IMG/VR virus record: IMGVR_UViG_3300010970_000141
Span: 1 to 29,690 of that record
DNA length: 29,690 bases
Direction: 5' to 3' (one strand)
Source: a virus
Made by a program: the position numbers and the translations under genes
Shown: in pieces, positions 8,464-16,906 of the stretch
Layout: each line of letters begins with the position of its first letter
Position numbering within the stretch: position 1 is the first letter of the stretch
Notes under the pieces: model-generated
Database searches by the model: none
What the model was told of the DNA's origin: nothing
Seen by the model: the letters and a program-made list of their open reading frames with translations, nothing else

Positions 8464-11001
8464 ATGGCATATTCATCATACATACAAGCAAAGAGTAGAG
8501 TAACTAGTCCAATTTTGGATAATAGTTCATCTATACTTTATGCAAGTGATAATTTTTTTACATTAGGGACAACGTTTTATACGAATGAATCTAAATCAGT
8601 ATTAGCACCTGCTGGTAATTATGTAATCCCAACTCACTACAAAACTTACTATGCAACAATTGGTTCAAATGGTAGATTTACAACTCAACCATTAGAGTTA
8701 ATGACGGGTAGTTTTGATACAAACTGGACAGATTGTACGGGATTTAGCGGTTCGGCTAGAATGGATTTAACTGCATCATATTGGGATGGGACCGAACAAT
8801 TAGATTGGATGGGCATGAAATTATCATTATCAGAATCGGTTGACGGTAGAATATATTTAACTGATGATTATTGGGATACAAAAGTTGTTAGATTTCGTTC
8901 ACCATTTGCAGGTGGATTTAAATCATATTTAATAGAAAACGGAAAATGGCATTCCGCAGGTGGTTCATCTAATGGTAGATTAAGTAGTTGGGGATTTGTA
9001 TCCAAATCTTTAAAAAACTTGGATATTACGGATATGAAGGGATATGACCTTCGCGTATTGAATGCAGAATATCATACAGGTAGTAATCGTGCGTATTATT
9101 CAACAGATACACCAAATTATTCATATGGAGCTGCTTTTAATAGCATAGTTCAAGGTATAGTTCACTTGGCAGCTGACCCAAATAGAATAACAACAACCGG
9201 TAGTTTAACTTATACATTTAGACCTGATTACTGGTATTCTGCACAAGATTATGAAGCACCAACGTATATTAGAAGGATGCCTAATGTTGAGCATATAAAA
9301 GATAAATGGGGAAATAATAAGGCATTTACCGATATGGCTAATTGTATATTTGATATTCAACCCATAAGTAATGGACAACCACCATATTCTAAAACTGGAT
9401 TACCTCGTAGATTAGAAACACATAAGTATAAGGGTATAACCGAAAAAGGTAGACGTAGTTTTAAAACGGCAGCTGTTTTTGATGGTAATTGGTACACCGA
9501 ACCTGATTATGATTTTGAACATGGTGGAATTGGTAAGTTTGTATTTGGTAACGATTGGGAAGTTAGAGATTCGATTGGAGTAGCTATACCTGGTATTCCA
9601 ACTTGGCCAGATGGACAGCAAATCCCAGCCATGATTCGTTCTTTAATTGTGGATAATGATACTTGGCAATATGGTAGTTATTCGGGTTATGCATATACAT
9701 ATGTAAATCCATATCACTGGACGTATGAAATAAACTCTGGAACATCAAATCAAAGTCACGGACCTGCAAATAATTTATTAAATTATTTAGGTAAGCCTGG
9801 TGGATATGATGGTACATCTGCAAACTTATATTTAGCAGACCATATACAAGAAGATTTTGAAGTTTTTAATGGTAATAATGATTACAACGTAGGTTTGGCA
9901 TTAAAAGCATGTTATGATAGTGGAGTTACTTATGGAATAAATACTGCACAAATACCAAATAAACAACGTTACCCAAAATGGTCTGCTTATAGTTATGGTG
10001 TATATAATGCAGGTAAGTATGGTCCAGAAGGTGGTGGTTGGAATTATTTTGGTACGGGTTCTGCGGTAAGAGAAGATTACCCACTATATCAAAAATATGA
10101 CCAATTTTATATAAGTGGTTCTATATCGGCAATATCAGCGGTAGGTCAAGGTGTATTGTTTGGTATTGGTGAGTATTTGGGATATTCATATATAACGAAT
10201 TATTTTAATGATTCACAACAACCATGGTTTATATATGGGTTAGTTCATAACTACGATATATCTAGAAAAGCTATAAATGAAGTATATAACGAAGCAACTG
10301 CATCGAGAATACAATGTGCAGGATATTTGTGGAAAGAGCATGAGCCGGTAGCTGGTGCGGATTTATACTACAAACGAGATGGTACTGCATATAATGGATG
10401 GACGCCTGGAACTCCAGGAAATCCAGGAACTAGAGCACAGATACCACCATCCGTTTTACAATCATATGCGGTTTGGTGTATGGCATATGCAGATGGTATG
10501 TTTTTATGGCACGAAGGATTGCAAGGACAATTTGGTGCAGATGAAGAAAGAGATGCCGATTGGTACTGGAAACGTTATCATAGTTGGAATGGTGATGAAT
10601 ACACTGCCGTAACGGGTATGATTTGGGGTATGTATGGCAATATGGAGCACTTTGATAATGGTACTATGGATTGGTTGTATGCTGGTTATTTGCAAATAGT
10701 ACAACACAAAGATATTATTGAAGCAAATACACCTTGGTTAAAACCAGAAGTTTATTGGAATGATGAGTGGAAAACTGGTAAATATAATTATCCTGTTTAC
10801 CTATATAATAGAGATGCACCAATATCAGCATATAAACTATCAGCAGATGGTACGGAAGCACTTATCATAACCCAACATGGTTGTAATAATGGATATACGA
10901 AGACAGACTTTACTTTAAGATTACCTGCTAAAAACAACAAAGAGTTTTTGGTAAGTACTTGGGGAACATATACTTCGGTAATTAGAGTTAAAAACCTATA
11001 A
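8464..11001 (+). CDS. Large putative appendage protein, possibly glycan-degrading
   Basis: An 845-residue protein rich in Trp, Tyr and Gly. The first 200 residues are beta-rich and Ser/Thr-rich, consistent with virion attachment. Residues 230-770 alternate predicted helices and strands with many Trp, His and acidic residues (for example YAVWCMAYADGMFLWHEG and ADEERDADWYW), a look common in TIM-barrel glycoside hydrolases. The last 80 residues look like a small beta-sandwich (ALIITQHG... LRLPAKN... VSTWGTYTS), as is often appended to such enzymes. I cannot name a family or catalytic pair, so the enzyme call is inference; a non-enzymatic receptor-binding protein is equally possible. A second + strand frame at 10355-10612 lies inside it and is not a gene. 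Confidence 0.45.
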   Translation: MAYSSYIQAKSRVTSPILDNSSSILYASDNFFTLGTTFYTNESKSVLAPAGNYVIPTHYKTYYATIGSNGRFTTQPLELMTGSFDTNWTDCTGFSGSARMDLTASYWDGTEQLDWMGMKLSLSESVDGRIYLTDDYWDTKVVRFRSPFAGGFKSYLIENGKWHSAGGSSNGRLSSWGFVSKSLKNLDITDMKGYDLRVLNAEYHTGSNRAYYSTDTPNYSYGAAFNSIVQGIVHLAADPNRITTTGSLTYTFRPDYWYSAQDYEAPTYIRRMPNVEHIKDKWGNNKAFTDMANCIFDIQPISNGQPPYSKTGLPRRLETHKYKGITEKGRRSFKTAAVFDGNWYTEPDYDFEHGGIGKFVFGNDWEVRDSIGVAIPGIPTWPDGQQIPAMIRSLIVDNDTWQYGSYSGYAYTYVNPYHWTYEINSGTSNQSHGPANNLLNYLGKPGGYDGTSANLYLADHIQEDFEVFNGNNDYNVGLALKACYDSGVTYGINTAQIPNKQRYPKWSAYSYGVYNAGKYGPEGGGWNYFGTGSAVREDYPLYQKYDQFYISGSISAISAVGQGVLFGIGEYLGYSYITNYFNDSQQPWFIYGLVHNYDISRKAINEVYNEATASRIQCAGYLWKEHEPVAGADLYYKRDGTAYNGWTPGTPGNPGTRAQIPPSVLQSYAVWCMAYADGMFLWHEGLQGQFGADEERDADWYWKRYHSWNGDEYTAVTGMIWGMYGNMEHFDNGTMDWLYAGYLQIVQHKDIIEANTPWLKPEVYWNDEWKTGKYNYPVYLYNRDAPISAYKLSADGTEALIITQHGCNNGYTKTDFTLRLPAKNNKEFLVSTWGTYTSVIRVKNL

Positions 11002-11018
11002 AATTATATATTTATAGG
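10995..11018 (+). terminator. Hairpin at the end of the 845-residue gene
   Basis: CCTATAAA and TTTATAGG form a perfect 8-bp stem around an 8-nt AT loop. It overlaps the stop codon at 10999-11001. There is no T tract after it, so it is at best a weak terminator; it may instead stabilise or process the mRNA. Confidence 0.4.
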
Positions 11019-11025
11019 TTGTATA

Positions 11026-11038
11026 GATATTTATATAA
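11026..11038 (+). promoter_or_regulatory. Candidate late promoter motif (copy 2)
   Basis: GATATTTATATAA contains ATATTTATAT and ends 18 nt before the start of the large collagen-like fibre. A partial copy (TATATTTATA) lies just upstream, inside the hairpin. Confidence 0.55.
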
Positions 11039-11056
11039 GAAAGAAATACAAATATA

Positions 11057-14000
11057 ATGGCAGTAACAACTTTTCAGATAAGACGTGGTAGTCAAAGTGA
11101 TAAAATAAACTCATCACCTGGCTATTTGGCACAAGGTGAACCATACTTAAACACCACAAAAAATACGATGGAAATCGGTACGGATGGTACTGGTGGTGAA
11201 GTGGTATTCGTTACATTAGGTGCTAATACTGGTTCTTTATCGTTTAGTGGAAACGTAACTGCATCTAATGCAAGTTTTGGTGGCAATGTAACAATTGCTG
11301 GTACTTTAACTGCAAATGAATATTATGTAACTTATGTATCTTCATCAGTTCTACAAACATCTGGTTCAACTAGATTTGGTAACACATCGGATGATAAGCA
11401 TGAGTTCACAGGTTCTGTTTGGCTAAACAATTATTTGTATTTAGAAGATATACCAGTAGTAACTTCGGATGTATTTTTAGTTGTTGATGAATCATCACAA
11501 AATCGTATTGGATATAAAACAGTAACATTAGGTGGCACAGGTCCTCAAGGAGCACAAGGTTCAACTGGCGCAGCAGGTTCTTCTGGTTTAAGTGGAACAT
11601 CTGGTACTGCCGGTTCAAGTGGAGCAAACGGTACAAGTGGAGTTAGTGGAACAAGTGGATTAAATGGTACATCGGGTACAACTGGTGTTGATGGGGCACA
11701 AGGTGCAACTGGTCCACAAGGTGCAACTGGTCCGCAAGGAAATCAAGGACCAACGGGTTTGCAAGGTACAACCGGAGCACAAGGTAATCAAGGACCAACT
11801 GGTCCACAGGGTAATCAAGGAAACCAAGGACCTACGGGAGCACAGGGATTTCAAGGTAATCAAGGTGAAGCAGGTACATCTGGTACATCGGGTATAAATG
11901 GAACATCTGGTACAACGGGTACATCTGGTACAAGTGGAACGGATGGTACTGGTGGAACTAGCGGAGCAGATGGTACAAGTGGTATAGATGGAGCACAAGG
12001 TTTTCAAGGAGCAATTGGGGTACAAGGACATCAAGGTATTCAGGGTTCAACTGGACCACAAGGTTTTCAAGGAGCAGCAGGTACATCTGGTGTAAACGGA
12101 ACATCTGGAACAAATGGTGTAGATGGTAATGCTGGTACAAGTGGAACAAGTGGACCACAAGGTTTTCAAGGTAATCAAGGAGCAACTGGTCCACAAGGTA
12201 TAATTGGTGTACAAGGACATCAAGGAGCAGCAGGTACAAGTGGTACAACTGGAACATCTGGAACAACAGGTGTTGATGGTACAAGTGGTACGGATGGTAC
12301 GGGTGGTACATCTGGCGTAAACGCACCTGTTGTATTAAACTATTTAGCAGAGTATTCATCAAATGTATCGCAATCAGTAACGGCAGCCGATACTGCAACT
12401 ATTATTACATTTAATGAAAGTGGTTCAGTACAAGGATTTACATTAGTAAGTGGCTCACAAATAACGGCAACATATTCTGGTACATATAACATTAGTATAT
12501 CACCACAATTTACAAAAACATCTTCACAAACGGATGATGTTTATTTTTGGTTAAAGAAAAATGGACAAAATGTAAGTGGTAGTACTAGTTTGGTACAAAT
12601 AATAGAGGCAGATGCAGAAGTATTACCATATTGTTCATATATAGAAGAATTAAGTGCCGGTGATTATGTTGAATTTGCCTTTGCATCAAATGATAATACA
12701 GTAAAATTAGTAGCATATGGTGAACTAACATCACCAACAAGACCAGCAGCGCCATCTGTAATTGTAAACGTACAACAAATAGATAGAGTATTCGGTTCTA
12801 CATCGGGTACATCTGGTGTTAGTGGTACAAGTGGTGTAAATGGTACATCTGGAATCAACGGAACATCGGGTACAACTGGTGTTGATGGAACAAGTGGAAC
12901 GACTGGTACAAGTGGAGCAAACGGAACATCGGGTTCGGCAGGTACAAGTGGAGCAAACGGAACATCTGGATTAAGTGGAACATCGGGTATAGATGGTACA
13001 TCTGGAATTGATGGTACAAGTGGAGTTAGTGGGACATCTGGTACCGATGGTACAAGTGGTATCAACGGAACGAGTGGTACTGACGGAGATGCTGGTACAA
13101 GTGGAACAAGTGGATTAAATGGTACAAGTGGATTAAATGGTACATCTGGCGTAAATGGTACATCGGGTACATCGGCAATAGATGGAACTTCCGGTACAAC
13201 TGGAACATCAGGTACTACTGGAACAAGTGGTGAAGATGGTACATCGGGAGTAAACGGAACAAGTGGTATAAACGGAACAAGTGGAGCTGATGGATTAAAC
13301 GGAACATCGGGCTCTTCCGGTATAGATGGTACTAGTGGTGTTAGTGGAACGAGTGGAATAAGTGGAACATCGGGTTCTTCTGGTGAAAACGGAACATCAG
13401 GTTCTTCGGGTGTATCTGGTTCTTCGGGAGTTAGTGGAGCAAACGGAACGAGTGGTGTTGATGGTACAAGTGGATTAAATGGTACATCTGGTTCTTCTGG
13501 TATAAGTGGAACATCAGGTGTAAGTGGTACAAGTGGAGTTAGTGGAACATCAGGAGCAAATGGTACAAATGGTACATCTGGTATAAATGGTTCACAAGGT
13601 AATCAAGGACCAACTGGTACAACTGGTTCAACCGGCCCAACGGGAGCACAAGGTAATCAAGGACCTACGGGTTCTACTGGAGCACAAGGTAATCAAGGAC
13701 CTACGGGAGCACAAGGTAATCAAGGACCAACTGGTTTACAAGGAACTACCGGTTCACAAGGAAATCAAGGACCACAAGGTATAGCTGGTGCAAACGGAAC
13801 TTCGGGTACAACTGGTACATCGGGTACAACAAATGGTTCGGCATATACACATACTCAATCGGTAGCATCTACAACTTGGACAATAACACATAATTTAGGA
13901 AACTCATATCCTGCTATTGCAATATACGATAGTAATGGATATGTAATGATACCTGAAAGTATCCAAAGTATTTCTACAACTCAAACAACTATAACATTCA

Positions 14001-15271
14001 CAGTAGCTAAAGCAGGTTACGCGATGTTTACGTTTGGTGTTGGTACGGGTTCTTCTGGTTCTGCGGGAACATCGGGTGTTGATGGTACATTCTTTGGAAC
14101 ATCGGGGACAAGTGGAGCACAAGGACCACAAGGAAATCAAGGACCAAATGGTAGTACGGGTTCTGCTGGGGCACAAGGTAATCAAGGACCTACGGGTTCT
14201 ACTGGTTCAACTGGCCCAACTGGTCCGCAAGGTTCAACTGGTTCAACTGGCCCAACTGGTCCGCAAGGAAATCAAGGTCCTGTTGGTTCACAAGGTAATA
14301 CCGGTATAACTGGAGCAAGTGGAACATCGGGAGCAAACGGAACATCAGGAACATCTGGTGTAACGGGAGCAACTGGTCCAACTGGTTCAGCAGGACCACA
14401 AGGTTCAACTGGTACAACCGGTTCGGTAGGACCTCAAGGTAATCAAGGACCAAACGGACCAACTGGTCCAACTGGTTCACAAGGAGCAGCTGGAGCACAA
14501 GGCTCAACTGGTGCAAGTGGAACATCGGGAGTTAGTGGAACATCGGGAGTTAGTGGAACTAGTGGTGTAAGTGGCCCAACTGGCCCAACTGGTGCAGCAG
14601 GACCGACTGGTAATCAAGGTTTCCAAGGTATAACTGGTTCAACTGGAGCAACTGGCCCAACTGGTCCGCAAGGTAATCAAGGACCACAAGGAACGGTTGG
14701 TACATCTGGTGTAAGTGGAGCACAAGGAGCACAAGGACCTAACGGACCACAGGGGGCAAGTGGAACTACAATTAGTGGTGGTACTACTAATAAAGTAGTT
14801 AAGTATGGTTCATCAACAACAATAACAGTTGCAACTCAAATTACTGATAATGGTACTAACGTTTTAATTGGACCTGTTGCATCTGATAATACGGTTGATA
14901 GATTGCAAGTTTCTGGCTCAATCGTAGCAAGTGGTGATGTTGCATCATTCGGTACACCATCTGATATTCAATTAAAAGATAATCTAACTCCAATCGTTGG
15001 AGCATTGGATAAAGTAATGGGATTAAACGGATACGAATACGAATGGAACGCAAAAGCAATCCACGCAACCTTTATGGGTGTTAAGAAAGATATAGGGGTT
15101 ATAGCACAAGAAGTAGAACAAGTATTCCCACAATTAGTAAGAATGGGAGATAACGGATATTTAACGGTAAGAGAAAGAGGTTTAACTGCGGTATTAATAG
15201 AAGCAATTAAAGAACAACAATCTCAAATTGTAGAATTAAGAAACGAAATAGAAAAATTAAAAAATAGTTAA
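11057..15271 (+). CDS. Collagen-like tail fibre with C1q-like domain and S74 chaperone
   Basis: A 1404-residue fibre. Residues 1-158: an IRRG...GEP...MEIGTDG attachment module and a beta-rich [17 protein letters not shown] module. Residues 159-421, 580-923 and 997-1237: Gly-X-Y repeats of two kinds, GTS-type and GPQGNQ-type. Residues 422-579: a beta-sandwich that looks like a C1q/TNF jelly roll (YLAEYSSNV... [12 protein letters not shown]... VEFAFASND). Residues 924-996: a small beta domain ([18 protein letters not shown]) common in phage fibres. Residues 1298-1404: an S74 intramolecular chaperone with S1302 and K1307 (SDIQLK), [13 protein letters not shown] and a C-terminal helix. S74 domains assist trimerisation and are then usually cut off at that Ser. 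At about 0.29 nm per residue the collagen parts alone would be near 240 nm. Confidence 0.85.
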   Translation: MAVTTFQIRRGSQSDKINSSPGYLAQGEPYLNTTKNTMEIGTDGTGGEVVFVTLGANTGSLSFSGNVTASNASFGGNVTIAGTLTANEYYVTYVSSSVLQTSGSTRFGNTSDDKHEFTGSVWLNNYLYLEDIPVVTSDVFLVVDESSQNRIGYKTVTLGGTGPQGAQGSTGAAGSSGLSGTSGTAGSSGANGTSGVSGTSGLNGTSGTTGVDGAQGATGPQGATGPQGNQGPTGLQGTTGAQGNQGPTGPQGNQGNQGPTGAQGFQGNQGEAGTSGTSGINGTSGTTGTSGTSGTDGTGGTSGADGTSGIDGAQGFQGAIGVQGHQGIQGSTGPQGFQGAAGTSGVNGTSGTNGVDGNAGTSGTSGPQGFQGNQGATGPQGIIGVQGHQGAAGTSGTTGTSGTTGVDGTSGTDGTGGTSGVNAPVVLNYLAEYSSNVSQSVTAADTATIITFNESGSVQGFTLVSGSQITATYSGTYNISISPQFTKTSSQTDDVYFWLKKNGQNVSGSTSLVQIIEADAEVLPYCSYIEELSAGDYVEFAFASNDNTVKLVAYGELTSPTRPAAPSVIVNVQQIDRVFGSTSGTSGVSGTSGVNGTSGINGTSGTTGVDGTSGTTGTSGANGTSGSAGTSGANGTSGLSGTSGIDGTSGIDGTSGVSGTSGTDGTSGINGTSGTDGDAGTSGTSGLNGTSGLNGTSGVNGTSGTSAIDGTSGTTGTSGTTGTSGEDGTSGVNGTSGINGTSGADGLNGTSGSSGIDGTSGVSGTSGISGTSGSSGENGTSGSSGVSGSSGVSGANGTSGVDGTSGLNGTSGSSGISGTSGVSGTSGVSGTSGANGTNGTSGINGSQGNQGPTGTTGSTGPTGAQGNQGPTGSTGAQGNQGPTGAQGNQGPTGLQGTTGSQGNQGPQGIAGANGTSGTTGTSGTTNGSAYTHTQSVASTTWTITHNLGNSYPAIAIYDSNGYVMIPESIQSISTTQTTITFTVAKAGYAMFTFGVGTGSSGSAGTSGVDGTFFGTSGTSGAQGPQGNQGPNGSTGSAGAQGNQGPTGSTGSTGPTGPQGSTGSTGPTGPQGNQGPVGSQGNTGITGASGTSGANGTSGTSGVTGATGPTGSAGPQGSTGTTGSVGPQGNQGPNGPTGPTGSQGAAGAQGSTGASGTSGVSGTSGVSGTSGVSGPTGPTGAAGPTGNQGFQGITGSTGATGPTGPQGNQGPQGTVGTSGVSGAQGAQGPNGPQGASGTTISGGTTNKVVKYGSSTTITVATQITDNGTNVLIGPVASDNTVDRLQVSGSIVASGDVASFGTPSDIQLKDNLTPIVGALDKVMGLNGYEYEWNAKAIHATFMGVKKDIGVIAQEVEQVFPQLVRMGDNGYLTVRERGLTAVLIEAIKEQQSQIVELRNEIEKLKNS
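11531..12319 (+). repeat. Collagen-like Gly-X-Y repeat block 1
   Basis: An in-frame 9-bp periodicity encodes uninterrupted Gly-X-Y. Three sub-blocks of GTSG type alternate with GPQGNQG/GFQG type. Codons for Thr, Ser and Gly vary (aca/act/acg, tct/tcg/agt, ggt/gga), so the DNA is less repetitive than the protein. Confidence 0.85.
12795..13828 (+). repeat. Collagen-like Gly-X-Y repeat block 2
   Basis: The longest repeat block, about 344 residues. It is mostly (G-T/V/L/I-S/D/N)n such as [10 protein letters not shown] and [10 protein letters not shown], and ends in several [10 protein letters not shown] units. It is exceptionally rich in Thr and Ser, so it offers many potential O-glycosylation sites. 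Confidence 0.85.
14040..14768 (+). repeat. Collagen-like Gly-X-Y repeat block 3
   Basis: This block is mostly [12 protein letters not shown] and AQGNQGP units with a few GTSG units. Pro is usually in the X position after Gly, the position where bacterial collagens tolerate unhydroxylated Pro. There is an interruption near 14088-14102 (FFG). Confidence 0.8.
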
Positions 15272-15273
15272 TA

Positions 15274-16530
15274 ATGGAAATACATAGCAGTTCACTTACT
15301 GGCTCATTAAATATAACGGGTAGTTTGACGGTAAAGGGAAACCTTACCGCCGAACAATACATTATATCATCTTCGATATACTATGTTACTCAATCATCTT
15401 TATCGGGTTCATCAAAGTTTGGTAATTCGGTAGATGATACACATAGTATAACGGGTTCGATGGGTGTTACTGGTTCTTTTTCAGTTACAGGTCCATTATC
15501 AATTAACGGAACATCTTATACGGCAGCTACCTCTGGTACATCAGGAGCACAAGGACCACAGGGCAATCAAGGACCTACTGGTCCTCAAGGTTTAACTGGT
15601 CCACAAGGTAATCAAGGTCCAACCGGCTTACAAGGTACAACGGGCGCACAAGGTAATCAAGGACCAACAGGTTTGCAAGGTACAACTGGCGCACAAGGAA
15701 ACCAAGGACCAACAGGTTTACAAGGTACAACCGGAGCACAAGGTAATCAAGGACCAACTGGCCCACAAGGTTTAACTGGAGCACAAGGAAATCAAGGCCC
15801 AACCGGTCCTCAAGGATTAACTGGTCCACAAGGAAATCAAGGACCAACTGGCCCACAAGGTTTAACTGGACCGCAAGGTAATCAAGGACCGGTAGGACCG
15901 CAAGGAAATCAGGGACCCGTAGGACCGCAAGGTAACACCGGAGCACAAGGTAATCAAGGACCAACTGGTCCACAAGGTTTAACTGGCCCACAAGGAAATC
16001 AAGGACCAACTGGGGCACAAGGCAATCAAGGTCCAACTGGCCCACAAGGAGATACCGGTGCACAAGGTAGACAAGGTCCAACTGGTCCACAAGGAACTGC
16101 TGGTACAAATGGTACTCAAGGACCAACTGGTCCTCAAGGAGCAACTGGAAACCCATTTGGAGGTGGAACATTCACAGGTGGTATAGCGGTACAAGGAGCA
16201 ATTACTGCAACTGGCGATATTACGGCTTATGATACATCTGATAGAAGATTAAAAGAAAGAATTGAACCAATTGTAGATGCGTTAGCTAAAATAAATAAAA
16301 TTAGTGGTAATACATTTGATTGGAAAGTAGGATTTGATGAAATACACAAACATACAGGTAAAGATGTTGGTGTAATTGCACAAGAAATACAAGAAATCTT
16401 ACCAGAAATTGTAGTAGAAAGAAGTAGTGGTTATCTTGCAGTTCAATACGAAAAGATAATAGCACTTTTAATCGAAGCAATCAAAGAACAACAAAAACAA
16501 ATCGAAGAAATAAAACAAAAAATCGGTTAA
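15274..16530 (+). CDS. Short collagen-like tail fibre with S74 chaperone
   Basis: A 418-residue paralogue of the fibre before it. Residues 1-88 are a beta-rich module including [17 protein letters not shown], which closely matches the [19 protein letters not shown] module of the larger protein. Residues 89-293 are uninterrupted Gly-X-Y, dominated by a 15-residue unit ([15 protein letters not shown]). Residues 320-418 form an S74 chaperone with S322 and K327 (SDRRLK), [14 protein letters not shown] and a charged terminal helix. The stalk would span roughly 60 nm. The gene starts two bases after the stop of the larger fibre, so both come from one mRNA; the two may form different fibres or different parts of one appendage. 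No SD is visible. The downstream gene has its own promoter-like motif. Confidence 0.85.
   Translation: MEIHSSSLTGSLNITGSLTVKGNLTAEQYIISSSIYYVTQSSLSGSSKFGNSVDDTHSITGSMGVTGSFSVTGPLSINGTSYTAATSGTSGAQGPQGNQGPTGPQGLTGPQGNQGPTGLQGTTGAQGNQGPTGLQGTTGAQGNQGPTGLQGTTGAQGNQGPTGPQGLTGAQGNQGPTGPQGLTGPQGNQGPTGPQGLTGPQGNQGPVGPQGNQGPVGPQGNTGAQGNQGPTGPQGLTGPQGNQGPTGAQGNQGPTGPQGDTGAQGRQGPTGPQGTAGTNGTQGPTGPQGATGNPFGGGTFTGGIAVQGAITATGDITAYDTSDRRLKERIEPIVDALAKINKISGNTFDWKVGFDEIHKHTGKDVGVIAQEIQEILPEIVVERSSGYLAVQYEKIIALLIEAIKEQQKQIEEIKQKIG
15538..16155 (+). repeat. 45-bp tandem repeat array encoding collagen-like stalk
   Basis: The main unit is 15 codons (caa ggt aat caa gga cca ...), with about six full copies and several shortened ones. 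Copies differ mainly at third codon positions. An array of this kind could change length by recombination or slippage without breaking the reading frame. Confidence 0.8.
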
Positions 16531-16555
16531 ATATTGTTGTTTGGGTAGAAAACTA

Positions 16556-16567
16556 TATATTTATATA
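16556..16567 (+). promoter_or_regulatory. Candidate late promoter motif (copy 3)
   Basis: TATATTTATATA contains ATATTTATAT, 21 nt before the ATG at 16589. A TTG at 16534-16536 lies 19 nt upstream of TATATTTA, which resembles the spacing of Bacteroidetes -33/-7 promoters with the final G of the -7 box replaced by A. Confidence 0.55.
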
Positions 16568-16588
16568 TATAAAATAAACAATAAAGTT

Positions 16589-16831
16589 ATGCAAATTAAA
16601 GAAGAATACAAAACTAAAATTGTTGAATTGCGTGATAATTTTAATGAGATTGTAATTGCTTTGGGGCAGTTGGCAATTCAGAAAGCATCAATAGAACGTG
16701 ATGAAAACTATTTACAAGAACAATACCAAAGATTTGGTTTAGAAGAGAAAGAATTATTGGCTAAAATACAAACCGAATATGGTGAAGGTAATTTAGACGT
16801 TGATACTGGCGAATTTACACCAAAACAATAA
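16589..16831 (+). CDS. Small coiled-coil protein
   Basis: An 80-residue protein that is highly charged and predicted mostly helical, with heptad-like spacing over residues 5-60 (KTKIVELRDNFNEIVIALGQL). The C-terminal tail is acidic and polar (NLDVDTGEFTPKQ). The ATG at 16589 is preferred to an upstream in-frame start at 16541, because the intervening sequence is the promoter-like motif and would encode an implausible YIYIYKI leader. I do not recognise a family. Its own promoter motif and its place just before the sheath gene suggest a late structural, scaffolding or chaperone role, which is inference only. Confidence 0.6.
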   Translation: MQIKEEYKTKIVELRDNFNEIVIALGQLAIQKASIERDENYLQEQYQRFGLEEKELLAKIQTEYGEGNLDVDTGEFTPKQ

Positions 16832-16859
16832 ACAAATATATCTTTTCATCACAATCTTA

Positions 16860-16872
16860 TATATTTATATAA
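16860..16872 (+). promoter_or_regulatory. Candidate late promoter motif (copy 4)
   Basis: TATATTTATATAA contains ATATTTATAT and lies 34 nt before the sheath ATG, the longest leader of the set; the leader also holds a strong SD. Confidence 0.57.
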
Positions 16873-16891
16873 AGATAAAAATTATTATTAA

Positions 16892-16897
16892 AAGGAG
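16892..16897 (+). promoter_or_regulatory. Strong Shine-Dalgarno of the sheath gene
   Basis: AAGGAG stands 9 nt before the ATG at 16907. Apart from the tube gene, I see no comparable SD before other genes in the window, so it marks this gene for high expression and fixes the start. Confidence 0.75.
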
Positions 16898-16906
16898 AAA
16901 TTAAAA

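Noticed and set aside
10355-10612. Plus-strand open frame inside the 845-residue gene
   Set aside because: It lies wholly within a longer convincing frame and its product is compositionally odd (His/Met-rich).
11664-11897. Open frame on the + strand in a second phase within collagen block 1
   Set aside because: It is produced by the 9-bp periodicity of the repeats and encodes only repetitive basic sequence; the collagen frame is clearly the real one.
11958-13065. Long open frames on the - strand across the collagen-like genes (also near 15575-16171)
   Set aside because: They are mirror images of Gly-X-Y repeats (Pro-, Leu- or Cys/Thr-rich low-complexity products) with no start context and no neighbours on that strand.
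11057-15271. Diversity-generating retroelement with a variable fibre tip
   Set aside because: The N-terminal module and S74 end recall such fibres, but I see no reverse transcriptase and no template/variable repeat pair in the window.
15605-16095. Regular repeats as a CRISPR array
   Set aside because: Repeats are contiguous and in frame, have no unique spacers and encode a protein.
16541-16588. N-terminal extension of the small coiled-coil protein
   Set aside because: The extra 16 codons lie over the AT-rich promoter-like motif and would encode a YIYIYKI leader; ATG at 16589 has the usual distance from the motif.
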